In this document: one piece after another, positions 54,076-64,000 of the stretch | How the letters are laid out: every line of letters begins with the position of its first letter | Numbering within the stretch: the first letter of the stretch is position 1 | DNA from: Cornus controversa | Taxonomy: Eukaryota; Streptophyta; Magnoliopsida; Cornales; Cornaceae | Direction of reading: 5' to 3' | Assembly: GCA_026545225.1 (NCBI GenBank) | Contig: CM048847.1 | Coordinates: 7,806,501 to 7,870,500, forward strand | DNA length: 64,000 nucleotides | Position numbers and translations under genes: made by a program | The notes under the pieces: model-generated | Told to the model about the DNA's origin: nothing | Database searches by the model: none | Seen by the model: only the letters and a program-made list of their open reading frames with translations

Positions 54076-55374
54076 TTAAAAGCCTTGGCTTCTCAGAGGA
54101 GGTGGTGGTTGTTGGTAATTGGATCTTTGATGGTAAGGTTGAGGATTTGGCCTATATTGAGGCTGTTGAGATTGGGAATTGAAAGAATTTTGCCCTTGAA
54201 AAGAGGGACTTGATTCTTGAGGTTTCCATGAAAAAGCCGAATGATTTTTGTAACCAGGATTGTACGTGTTTGAATATGGATCATTCATTTGTTTAGAGTA
54301 CAAGGCATTCGCTTGCTCTTGAGCATAATCGGGAGATTGCCCGGCAATAGGACAATCTCGCACGAAATGTGAAGTACTATAGCAAAATGAACATCCTTCC
54401 TGATTTTGAACATGTTGGTTTGGAGTAGGCAGCCCATTTTTCATGATTAGGTCCATTTTTTGGGATAAGGCTTCTACTTGCATGGCAACCTCATCTACCC
54501 GTGAAATTTCATGCACTCCTCTACAAGGTTGGGTGGCCTTCCCTTTCCTAGTGGAGGAGCGTTGAGCTGAATTGTTGCTTAGGGTTTGAAAAAGTTTCCA
54601 TGCCTCATCGGGGCTTTTCAAAAGGTATCCACCTCCATACGCGGAGTCTATCATTTGTCTATGTTGCTCACTCACCCCATCGTAAAAACTTTGCACTAGC
54701 TGCCATTTTGGGACAGCATGATGCGGACAAGATTTAAGAAGATCTTTTAACCTCTCCCACGTCTCATGAAATTGTTCTTGGTCAATTTGGGTGAATCCGG
54801 TGATTGCTCTCCGAATATCACTCGTCTTTCCCATTGGGAAGTATTTTTTTAAGAACCCTATTTGCATCTCCACCCAAGAATGGATCGAGTTAGGTTCTAA
54901 AGAATTGAACCAACTTCTAGCTTTATCTTTTAAAGAGAATGGAAACATACGCAACTTTAGATCATCCTCCGTAAAGTGTGGTACACGAATAGTGGAACAC
55001 ACAGAAAGGAAGTAATCTAAGTGCCGGTATGGATCCTCATTAGGGAGACCATGGAAGCTATTAAGAAGATTGATGGTGGAGGACTTTATTTCGAATTGAT
55101 TTGTCGCTACATCCGAAAATTGAATACATGAAGGTACTTCAAATGTAGTTGGAAGGTAAAAGTCCATAAGCAACTCTCCTTGAGGAGGTGGAGGTGGAGG
55201 TGGTTGTTCATGATTAAAATGAGGTAGTCCGAGAGGTTGTCTCTCATTTGGATCCATGTTTTCAGTCCTAGGCAATATAGGGTCCCTAGAGGTTCTTCTA
55301 GGTTGTCTAAGTGTTCTTTCAAGTTCAATACTACAAGGAAGAAAAGGAAGTGACAATGACCGTCTACCTAGCAT
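54076..55374 (-). CDS. E1 gag
   Basis: A 432-residue open frame from ATG at 55374 (MLGRRSLSLPFL). It has a proline run (EQPPPPPPPQGE), capsid motifs (EDPYRHLDYFLSVC, FPFSLKDKARSWFNSLE, QIGFLKKYFP, FHETWERLKDLLKSCP), one CCHC knuckle CSFCYSTSHFVRDC near residue 335, and a Q/S/P-rich tail. It ends at TAA (54076-54078), and the same frame continues open for another 162 codons into the gag-pol linker. It is homologous to E2 gag but clearly diverged. Confidence 0.9.
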   Translation of the reverse strand: MLGRRSLSLPFLPCSIELERTLRQPRRTSRDPILPRTENMDPNERQPLGLPHFNHEQPPPPPPPQGELLMDFYLPTTFEVPSCIQFSDVATNQFEIKSSTINLLNSFHGLPNEDPYRHLDYFLSVCSTIRVPHFTEDDLKLRMFPFSLKDKARSWFNSLEPNSIHSWVEMQIGFLKKYFPMGKTSDIRRAITGFTQIDQEQFHETWERLKDLLKSCPHHAVPKWQLVQSFYDGVSEQHRQMIDSAYGGGYLLKSPDEAWKLFQTLSNNSAQRSSTRKGKATQPCRGVHEISRVDEVAMQVEALSQKMDLIMKNGLPTPNQHVQNQEGCSFCYSTSHFVRDCPIAGQSPDYAQEQANALYSKQMNDPYSNTYNPGYKNHSAFSWKPQESSPSFQGQNSFNSQSQQPQYRPNPQPYHQRSNYQQPPPPLRSQGF

Positions 55375-55638
55375 GCATTAATAGTAGAACAATGCCTCAA
55401 TACAAAAAATAACAATAATATATACAAAAAAAAAATTGAATGAACTAAAACCACCAATTTTAGGCTTTATACTCACAAAGGGTTCCAACTTTAATCCTTT
55501 TAGATGCCCGCTATGTGGTATACCTAAAATCAAGAAATTTGAGAGATAAGAACAAGATATATACAAAAAGAATGAAAGAATTTCTAGCCTAAGAATTAAA
55601 CCAGATTTAATCTTCCAAAGGCGACAATTACACCGTAG
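55375..55638 (-). other. E1 leader between PBS and gag
   Basis: AT-rich untranslated leader of about 264 bp; nothing recognised. Confidence 0.5.
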
Positions 55639-55656
55639 TCCCCGGCAACAGCGCCA
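55639..55656 (-). promoter_or_regulatory. E1 primer binding site (tRNA-Asp)
   Basis: Plus strand TCCCCGGCAACAGCGCCA, one mismatch (G to A, i.e. C to T on the element strand) to tRNA-Asp; six bases from the LTR. Confidence 0.9.
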
Positions 55657-55662
55657 AAATTT

Positions 55663-57065
55663 TGATGTGGCTAAACTCGGATTATATTGTAAGCTTAATT
55701 TTGCCCTTTTTTATCAAAATATAATTTAACCACTCGCAAGAGCACGAATTTTTGTAGATAAGGTTCTATATAGAGGGTATCGATCCCACGAGGACTAGTA
55801 GCAATTGTCTTAAAGAAAGATTAATTCTACTTTAATCCTAAAAATAGGTTTTTTTGAATTTTTGTTTATAAATTATTGCATGAATGAAATGACAATAAAA
55901 TAAAAGAGTAAAGGATGGGAGAGAGAACTAGGGTTGGTTTCCACCACTAGCCATTCACATGTTCATAAGTGTAGCAAGCATGGGATTCATTAATTAAATG
56001 CCTAACAATGTCATTAGGCTTGTGACCTCAATGACATATCAAAAGATCAATGTGTTTGTCCACCTATCATAATCCATCTTCAATAAGCATAGCTCTTCAA
56101 CCTAACTAACTATCTAATTACCCTACTCTCTAAGTGAACCTACATGCATCCAAGCTACCTTATCTTGGCATGGTTTATACAAACAAACACAACACATTCA
56201 TTTAAACACCATTATCTAGCCATCATTTGCACTTATTGTGGAATATGCAAATGTTGTGCACTCAAATGACAAAATCTACTCTAAGACAAGAATAAATTCC
56301 ATATCAAATGAATATATAGAAGAAATGTGTTAGTGTACATGATCACTAGGCTAAATAATCAACATTTAATTACAAATCCCAAGAGCTACAAAAATGAACA
56401 TGTTTACATGGCTAGGGGCTTCAACAACACCCTAGTATAGAAGTTAGTTGCTCATGGTTGCCTTGCACTCTTCCATTGATGGAGAAGATGAAGCTTCTTG
56501 GTCTGGTTCAACTCCTTCTCCTCTCTCCCGAAAGTCTCTCCTTCTCTCTTGGTCTCACGTGTGTTGAGAGGTGTGTGAGATATGTGGCTTTTTAGTGCTT
56601 TAAGGCTCCTTTTTCAACCTTGGGGCCCACCATATATATATATATATCAATATATATATCCCTTGTATCAAGAAGGTCCCCAAGGGTCTTGTTCAAGTCA
56701 GACAATCCCCCTAAGTCATGCAAAAAGGGAGATTTTATTGCAAGTGGGAGAGCAGGTGAGCAAGTGGGCAAGTGGCTTCTGCAGAATCTCGATCAATTGA
56801 GATTGGATCTCGATTGATCGAGATTTTGATCAACCGAAATAAGATCTCGATCAAGATCAACATCTCTATTGATCGAGATACCTTTGGCTGCATTTCTGAT
56901 TTTTGTTCTTCAGCTGCAAATAGCCTCAAACTTTGCTCCTTTCACTACAATACCTGCAAAACATCAAAAACACAAAAATACCGTAAACATATCTCGGTAA
57001 ATGGAAAAATGGAACTAGCATATGCAATAAAGAGGGTTCAAATGCATATAAATGAACACTTATCA
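55663..57065 (-). mobile_element. E1 5' LTR
   Basis: 1403 bp. Same family and ends as 32843-34268, with a shorter TA run and one fewer palindrome unit in U3. Confidence 0.93.
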
Positions 57066-57266
57066 AGTATAGTGAAGTGTGTGATGTGAAAACTAAAACC
57101 TTGTTGGTTAAGGAAGGAAAGACATGTGTTGGATAGCGGCAAGTTATGACTACTACTAGTGAAAAAGGGAAGATAGGGAAAGTCACTTGATGTTTAGTGA
57201 CAACACTATTGGAATCTATAGGATGAGGTTAATTTTGTGGATGAAATTCTTTAAAGGTGGGAAGGT
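57066..57266 (+). other. Gypsy derivative 3' internal end with PPT
   Basis: Resumes after TSD AGTAT and ends with a purine-rich TTAAAGGTGGGAAGGT (57251-57266) just before the 3' LTR, the expected PPT position. No domain recognised. Confidence 0.65.
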
Positions 57267-59977
57267 TGTAGAGACCGGAACCACATTTGACCGATTTTCA
57301 AAAAAAATTCATCATTCTTGCTATGAATGCGTTCCGAGTGATGTTTTGGATGTGTTAAGAGTGTGAAACATGTTATGAGATTTTTGGAAGTTTTTGGAAC
57401 ATTCGGAGAAATTTGACTTTTTGGTCAAACAGGGCCCCAGGATGCGGTCTAGTGGGCCCAAGAATTCGGAAAATATTTGGAAAAATATTATTTTTGAGAT
57501 TGGATGTAACAAAATGTTTAATGAATTAAGGAAGTGATTTCGAAGCCGTTGGAGTTTTCAAAATCGAAAACGGAGCACAGGAAGGTACGTTAAGTGACTT
57601 GGGGGTATTTTGGTCATTTGGCACCCCATATATTCTAAATATCTAGGGCTGAGTTATCTTAGCCATTTCTCACGGCTCTCTCTCTCTCTAAATCTCTCCC
57701 ACTTCTTCCCTCCACCTTCTCTCTACATTTCGGGTGCATTTGGCTTGGATTTGTGATTCACCGAAGAAGGAAAGTGTGTAGGGGACAGCTAGGGCTTCGG
57801 TTTGAACCGAACAAACTCATGTTTTAGCAAGGTAGAACCAGCTGGAAATTTTGAGAAGTGCTTGAAAGCTCTTCAAACTTGAGGTAGGGGTGTCTTCTCC
57901 CCCCTTTTCATCAATTCTCTAGGATCTTTATGATATATGGTAGTGTTAGCATGGTCTAGAAAGGTAGAAGGTCTTTTCTTGATTTCCTTTGATGTTTAAC
58001 ATTGCTAAGAATGTTTCTTGTATGATTTATGTGATGTATGTGAAACATGTTAGTCTATGCACGTTAAATGTGAGTTTTGTGCCACCTATATGCGAAATAC
58101 ATGAATGATTGTGTGCTTGACATGCTATTTATGGCTTGATGATATCTTTCACATGTTATAACTATTGGTTGAGAAGCATGAGGTTCATTAGGCTTACCTT
58201 GAACCATGACTTGAATTATGTGAGCTTAAATGCCATATGTTGAAAAATGCATCAAAATAGTGTTTTTCTATGTTAATGCATTTGGTGATTATTGTTGGTG
58301 AAAATGCATGCAATGTTATTTGTATGTTGTGATTGCTTAGCATAGGTTGCTCTTGGTGGAAAATGGAATAGTTGTTGGAAATAGAATAAGTATTAAGGAA
58401 GTTGGACTATGGGGAATGATGCACACGGAAGGTTTGATGAGCTAATATTTCCAATTGATGGAAAATGGACTCCTCTCCTTCAATTGGTAATCTTCAATTG
58501 ATGAAGAACCGTAGTGAAGGTCTTGAGGTTAGCGAAAGTCAACATGTGATAATCTTGGTGGTAGTGAAAATCTTGAGGTTGACGAATGTCAACATATGAT
58601 AATCTTGGTGGTGGTGAAAATCTGTGATTATGAGGTTAAAAGGTTCCGTCATGATACTTCAGAAATTGTAAGGTTAAGTGGTTGAGTTAGTGGATTCATG
58701 TAGAGGAATCAGTTGCAAATTCAACACGTTTGTTATGTGGTTTTTAGTTTTGCATGGTTACATGTATACTTGCAATTTGCTACGTTATTATCTCGTTGAT
58801 GACATGAGTGTCCAAGCATGCCATGTAGTGTAGGGATGACATGATGCATATCATGTAGGTCGGCGTTGAGTCGATACTTAGACGGGTTTGGTTATATCTA
58901 TTGAGCCATCGTGGTGCTCACCCTGCTCCCCCTAACATTTTTCAGGTTATGCATTAAGGATGATGATAGGGACTTCATAGTTCTTATGGGCATTTTGGGA
59001 ACTCAATTGGAGTATGATGATCTTTTGGATATTGTGTACCTTGTGGCTATCTATGTCAGCTTGTGGCACGGTAATGATCTAGTTGTAGTTATGGTAGAAT
59101 TTATCGTATTTTGAACCTTATGCATGAATTCTTGTAATGACTATAAGCTTAGAAAACTATATGAATGATATGTACCTTTTTAGAAGAATGTATGTGTTGG
59201 AGATATATGGCACCATAGGACCATTTTTCTCTTAATTTATGACTTCTTATATGGTTAATTTTTAGTTCAAGGAGTGAATGAAATATATGTATATAGAAGA
59301 AGAATTTTGTTAGCTTCAAATTGATAGGTCATGGGCCTTGTTTGGATTTAAATTGAGAAAGATATGCATGTTCTAGTGCATGAGTTTGTAATATGACCCA
59401 CACCCATTGATTTGAGTGTAACTCAAGTTTTGGTTGGTATTTTTAGATGATTCAAGTTGGGTTAGAAACTAGACATGTTGGGGATGATCCATGCCAAATT
59501 TCAAGTCAAACACACTTACGGATTGTGATATATTAGCATTTGAAGTCAGGTTGAGGAATATTGTCCAGATTCAGGTCAGGTGCAGTTTGAGGCAACTCAA
59601 AGTGAACTTTGAGGCACCTGGAAATCTTTGAGGGGCCTCAAAGTGTAGTTTGAGACACCTCAAAGTGCCTTTTGGATGGCGCTGTTCCTTCTGGAAGTTT
59701 GAGGTGCCTCAATGTCTTGTAAACCTAAAAAGGGTGGAATTTGAAAAATTTTCATGGTTTAGGAATGGAAATGAAACGTTATGGATGCATAGACCAATAT
59801 GGGGTCTATTGGGATGGATAGTGATGAGTACACGCATAGATAATTATGTGCGTAGGATTAGCTTCTACGGTAATCGAGAAAATTGAAGAGGTTCATTGGG
59901 GTTGAGTGAACTGGTTCACACTCGGGATTCTGGTTGGTCCGGGGGAGTCCCGGTGGTCCGATTTCCTAGGCGTGACA
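57267..59977 (+). mobile_element. 3' LTR of the gypsy derivative
   Basis: 2711 bp, TGTAGAGACCGG...GGCGTGACA. It contains a CTCTCTCTCTCT leader-like tract (about 57675) and a GCTCACCC motif near 58917. It also holds a cluster of GAGGCRCCTC palindromes (59583-59712) and short repeats around 58500-58625 (GTGAAAATCTTGAGGTTGACG-like). Confidence 0.9.
59583..59715. repeat. Cluster of TTTGAGGCRCCTCAAAGTG palindromes in a gypsy LTR
   Basis: Five variants at about 59586, 59609, 59627, 59649 and 59697 of the same GAGGCGCCTC palindrome that forms the copia LTR minisatellite at 11922 and 19903. The LTR families are otherwise unrelated. Confidence 0.75.
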
Positions 59978-59982
59978 CAGTT

Positions 59983-61401
59983 GGACTGAAATAAAAGTAG
60001 TGTAAAATTGTTAAGACCTAGAGTTGTGAGGGGGCCATACTGCTAAGAGCTAATTTTAGCTCTACCTTCATGCCTTCTTTGAGAAGATCTGTATTCATCT
60101 CCTATGTTACTCTTGGAGAAATGAGATTCTAGAAACCCTGGTCATTGTGTTCCTCAGAGGAGTGGAAAAGGTTGATGAAATAGTCTTTAGCCACCTTACG
60201 AATCTCATCTTTAGAGTCGAGCCACTGTCCAAAAGAGTCCTCTAAATCAATGATTCATTTTTACGCCTTTTGATCATGGCTTTTCAATGGAAAAATTTAG
60301 TATTTTTAACACCATGATTGAGCTATGTCACCTGGGATTTTTGTTTCCAATAAAGCTCTTCCTCCCACCAAGAATTTGCCAATTTCTTTTTTAGTCTACA
60401 ACTTTTTGCCTTGTTATAACAGTCAACCTGTTCCGTTAATTTGACCTATTTATCTTGAAGGACATTGATCTTTTTTTGAGCATTATTATCTTTTCCTCTT
60501 TTCTAATAGATTAACTTGGATTTGCACTGTCTTAAGCGTTGACTGATTTTAAACATAGCAGATCCCGAGATTGGAGTTTGCCAGGCCTTTTGCACGATAG
60601 TTTTGAGATCCTCTTCTTTCACCCATCTTGCGTCAAAATGAAAATTTCTTCTATAGTGAGTAATAGAATCATTCAAGTAGACAAGCATAGCTTTATGATC
60701 AAACCCATGAACAGATAAGTGATGCACTATACAACATTGAAACATATGAGACCACGGTTGGGTACAGAGAGCCCTGTCCAATCTCGCCATGATGAGATGT
60801 CCTTGTTCACAATTATTTCTCCAAGTAAAAGAAAAACATTTGAAGTGGAGATCCATGAGGTCGTAATTTAAGACAAATTGTTTGAACACTTTGAGCATCC
60901 ATCCCTGTTTCGTTCTACCACCCCATTTCTAATCTCTATGGAGCAAGGCATTGAAATCCCCCACTAATAATCAATTCGGACCCAATGGACATTTCAAACT
61001 CTGGATATATGACCATTGAAAAACCCTTTCTCTCTCGATACAAGATCCATAAATTTCTGTGAAGAACCATGGGTTATCGCCATTGCCACCCATAATTTTA
61101 CAAGTAATTTGGAATTTAGAATAATCCATAATTGTAATTTGCCAATCATTTCAAAATAACAAACTAAGGCCTCCTGCCCTACCTGTAGATGGGACAACAA
61201 ATGACTCATACTGCCCCAAAGAGACTATTTTTTCTACTCGATCATTGGCAATTTTTGTTTCATAAGGGAAAATCAAAGGAGGGGAACAGAGGTGAACCGA
61301 CATCCTCAACTGGAAAACTGTCAGGGGGTTCCCAAAACCCTGACAATTCCACACCAAAACCTTCATTAGAGGGGTTGGGGCTATTCAAGGTTGGCTACCA
61401 C
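59983..61401 (-). pseudogene. L1-type LINE: endonuclease and RT start (5' part)
   Basis: From ATG at 61366 the minus strand gives the endonuclease N-terminus (MKVLVWNCQGFGNPLTVFQL, ETKIANDR, GGLSLLF). Frame-shifted central parts follow, then FTWRNNCEQGHLIMARLDRAL and VHGFDHKAML near 60600-60830, and the pre-RT linker down to 59983. Multiple stops. The RT domain continues at 28928 beyond the nested cluster. ORF1 is not seen because another gypsy LTR begins at 61402. Confidence 0.86.
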
Positions 61402-63760
61402 TGTAATACCACATAATTTTGATGTTGTGTAATTTTAATTTGGGTTTTCTATTTGTTTAAATTGTTGATTGAGTGTTTTAAATGTTAAATATTTTACATG
61501 TTTAAATTGTTATTGAGTGTTCTAAATTTTAAATGCTTTAGGCTGTTTTATTTTATTTTATTTTATTTTTTAGGTTGGATCATACTTTTATATTTTTGTT
61601 ATTTTTTTTTATTATTTCTTCTTCGGATTAGGATAGGGAGAGTTGGGTTGGATTTTTGAGTTGGGGCTGGAGTATAATTGCTTAGGTGTTAGGTTAAGTG
61701 TATATTTTTTTAATATGGGCTAAGTGCATATTTATTATTATTATTTTCTCTTTTATTGGAATCTCTAAAAATAAAAACCCTAGACGGAGAAAGAAAAGTT
61801 TTAGGGAGAGAAAATGGCAGCCTAGAAAGAGAGGGTGGAGGCATGGCTGGGCATGGAGGCTACCATGACGGAGTTGGTACCGACTTAGAGTGGTGCCAAT
61901 TTGAGGTTGTGGAGATGGACTAACTATGACATGGTGGCCAAAAGTGAGCTTTGGGAGTATGGTTTCGGGTTTAGCTGAGGCTGGTGCATGGTGTGGTAGT
62001 GAAGTGTTGGTGCTCCAGCGTGGAAGTATGCTGACCACTCAGCTGGGTTTGGTTGTTCGGTGGTCTTCTTGATGGTTCGGTTGATGTATGGTGGCTCACG
62101 GTTGGCCATAGTAACGATGGTGATCGACGGTGGCTGGGCTATTTGGGTCTCACGACTGGCTGGTTGGTGAAGACAGCCCAGATGGAGGAGTTGTAACTGA
62201 ACGTTGGTGGAGGCCATGGTGGTTCATGGGTCCTTGCTGGGTCTTCACTTAGTAGGTTGGACATGGTGACTGATATGGGTCCTTAAGAGTTGTGGGTCTT
62301 CTAATTGAATGGGTTGAAGCTTGCGGGCAGTTGAACATTGGTGGTGCTGGACATGAATTTTGGCAGTGAGCTTCGAAATTGGGTTTGGCTATGGCAATGA
62401 TTGGGTGCTACCAAGGTTGTTCGGTGGTGGAGTTTGGTTGGCCGTGAAATGGCAGTCGGTTTGGTTTTGGGTTGGCTGAAATTGGTGGAGTGCATGGTGA
62501 GCTCGACTGGGTTTGTTATGGCATGGGTTTGGGTGAGCTCCATGGTGGCTGGTATGAGTTGTGATGATAAGTTGGTGATGAAGCTCACAGTTGGGTAGGG
62601 AAGATGATATATATATATAAAGATGATGATGGTAATTTGTAGTGATGATGTGTGTGCTTGGGCCTAGCTTTTGGTGATGAATCCTTGGCAGGGGGTTTAG
62701 ATGGAAGATAGGTTTGTTTGGCTCAGTCTAACATGGCTGATGGTTTAGGGTTGATTCCCAATTGATTTAAAATTTGGACTAAAAATGATTTGCGATTTGG
62801 GTTTATAATATGGATTGGACCAAGCATAGAAATTAGCAAGAAGAAAATGGGTTCAGTTGGACTGTTTACGTAGGCTTTACTCTCTTCTTCTATTCGCATA
62901 TATTTAATTTATGTATGTTTTATTATAAATGTACGTACGTGGTTTTTCTTTGCAGTAAATTTGTATATATATATATATATATATTAATGATTATGAATTT
63001 AGTAATATAAATCGCTTTATTTAAATTTATGTTGTGAAATTTAAATTGTGAATGTTAAAGGTTGTTGTGCTGTGGATTTTTACGTGTTATTGATGGTGTA
63101 GTGTAATTGTTGTATTATTTTATGTGCACCATTTGTTGATGTGTACGTGTGTATTTGATAATATTTTGTGCAATTAAATGTGTACTTGTTGATAATTGCT
63201 GTATTTAAAGTTTGTCATTTTATGTGTACGAAGTGTGGATGTTAACGGGTAATTGCTAATATGTTTTGTGCGTTTAAATTTATTAGTGTTAAATGCAATG
63301 TGATTAAATTGTTATATTTGATTGTATTATTTATTAAAATATAAGTTATTTTGTATTTTGAGATTATGACGCAAATGTCAACTTGCTGAAGCAATGAAAG
63401 ATTGTTTAGCATATCCTTGTTGAGCTTTGAGCTCACCCCCTCCCAGACTTTGCAGGTTAGGACGCTAACATGGGAACCATTACAAGACTTGGTAGTTCCA
63501 GTTGAAGAGGTAGTAGTGTGGGATCATTCGAATTTATTTCTGTCCAGGATTTGGAGGAGATTGTATTATTTTGAGAATTGTAAAGAATAAATGTATTTAA
63601 CATTATCTTCCATTGTAATAGAATGTTGTATTGGACTTTATGTAATTAAGGGACTGTTTGGAACTTTAGAATTCTCTTTCTCTTATTTTTATTTTTTTTA
63701 AAATTTATTTTATTTGATTTTAACATTCCATATGTCTCTTTGAAAATCTAGGATGTGACA
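61402..63760 (+). mobile_element. 5' LTR of a gypsy element running off the window
   Basis: TGTAATACCACATAATTTTG...GGATGTGACA, 2359 bp, followed at once by a PBS. It contains a GGTGG-rich leader-like segment (about 61800-62600), (TA)n (62954-62984) and GAGCTCACCCCCTCCCAG at 63431-63448. Its start resembles the host A LTR start, and its end resembles the 836 and 57267 LTR ends. Confidence 0.85.
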
Positions 63761-64000
63761 GTTGGTATCAAAGCTTTAGGTTCGAGTAACTAGGGTCTAC
63801 GTGTAAGAATTACATTAAGTGGCTAATACCAGTTAGGTATCAAAAGATTTAGGTTTGAAAACCTTAGGACTACGGGTTAGGACCCAATGACACGTTAGGT
63901 TGGAATTTAGGTTTGAAAACCTTAGGACGATGGGGGTTAGGATCCAAACATACTTAAGTTTGGAATCATGAATTTAAGTATAAGACCTTTTTCGAAAATC
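63761..64000 (+). mobile_element. Internal 5' region of the gypsy element
   Basis: Untranslated leader after the LTR with two copies of TTTAGGTTTGAAAACCTTAG (about 63848 and 63907). gag is not reached in the window. Confidence 0.7.
63763..63774 (+). promoter_or_regulatory. Primer binding site (initiator tRNA-Met type)
   Basis: TGGTATCAAAGC, one mismatch to TGGTATCAGAGC, two bases after the LTR end. Confidence 0.88.

Larger units (their letters stand above)
32843..57065 (-). mobile_element. Athila-type Ty3/gypsy element E1
   Basis: LTRs at 32843-34268 and 55663-57065 begin TGATAAGTG and end CCACATCA on the minus strand. TSD AGTAT is present on both sides (32838-32842 and 57066-57070). The PBS matches tRNA-Asp. 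Minus-strand order is gag (54076-55374), pol (49742-54069), palindromic array, third ORF (36068-37286), PPT. Element E2 is inserted between pol and the third ORF. RT and integrase motifs and the tRNA-Asp primer fit the Athila lineage. Several stops, mostly CAA to TAA, damage gag-pol. Confidence 0.95.
28929..59977 (+). mobile_element. Ty3/gypsy deletion derivative carrying the Athila nest
   Basis: LTRs begin TGTAGAGACYGGAACCA (28929 and 57267), and the 3' LTR ends GGCGTGACA. Flanking five bases are TAGTT (28924-28928) and CAGTT (59978-59982), one transition apart. The LINE reading frame continues across the insertion when one copy of the duplication is discounted. Without the nested Athila elements the internal region is only about 3.5 kb: a partial gag, a tandem array and unrecognised sequence, with no protease, RT or integrase. 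It is therefore nonautonomous or internally deleted. Confidence 0.88.

Noticed and set aside
61694..62598. Pro/Thr/His-rich minus-strand ORFs and a 65-codon plus-strand ORF
   Set aside because: They lie in the GGTGG-rich leader-like part of a gypsy LTR and carry no conserved domain.

Overview
This window looks like intergenic heterochromatin from a flowering plant with a large, repeat-rich genome, probably a eudicot. That is inferred from the element families, which are Ty3/gypsy chromovirus-like and Athila-type elements, Ty1/copia, a plant L1-type LINE and a hAT MITE, together with AT-rich flanks and abundant (TA)n microsatellites. The species cannot be named. I found no convincing host gene. 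Every credible coding stretch belongs to a transposable element.

Left half (1-24141). A minus-strand Ty3/gypsy chromovirus-like element (host A) carries a decayed gag-protease-RT-RNase H-integrase gene and abuts a plus-strand integrase fragment near position 310. Two solo LTRs split its pol: 836-4451 (plus, 5-bp TSD GATAA) and 5405-8637 (minus, same LTR family as host A). Its own 5' LTR (10804-24141) is split by a Ty1/copia element at 11098-21727 (TSD AAGAA). That element in turn contains an Athila-type solo LTR at 13971-15535 (TSD CTTGG).

Middle (24142-26157). This part holds a hAT-like terminus, a complete 623-bp hAT-type MITE with an 8-bp TSD, microsatellites and a short copia RT relic.

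Right half (26158-64000). A minus-strand L1-type LINE (26158-61401) is split by a four-level nest. A gypsy derivative (28929-59977) sits in the LINE, an Athila element E1 (32843-57065) sits in that derivative, and a second Athila element E2 (38164-49428) sits in E1. The TSDs are TAGTT/CAGTT, AGTAT and CTATC. E2 keeps open gag, protease-RT-RNase H and third ORFs, but its integrase is cleanly deleted in frame. E1 has an intact integrase segment but an otherwise damaged gag-pol. A further gypsy element begins at 61402 and runs off the window.

Most interesting signals. E1 and E2 share several features that normal annotation would miss: an in-frame TAA between gag and pol at the same place; an array of 16-18-bp palindromes followed 32-37 bp later by the same TATTTAAA box upstream of the third ORF, which suggests a separate internal promoter; and two hairpin-plus-polypurine modules, one of which shows a compensatory base change. 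Unrelated copia and gypsy LTRs here also share repeated TTTGAGGCGCCTCAAA-like palindromes. All positions and mismatch counts were read by eye.
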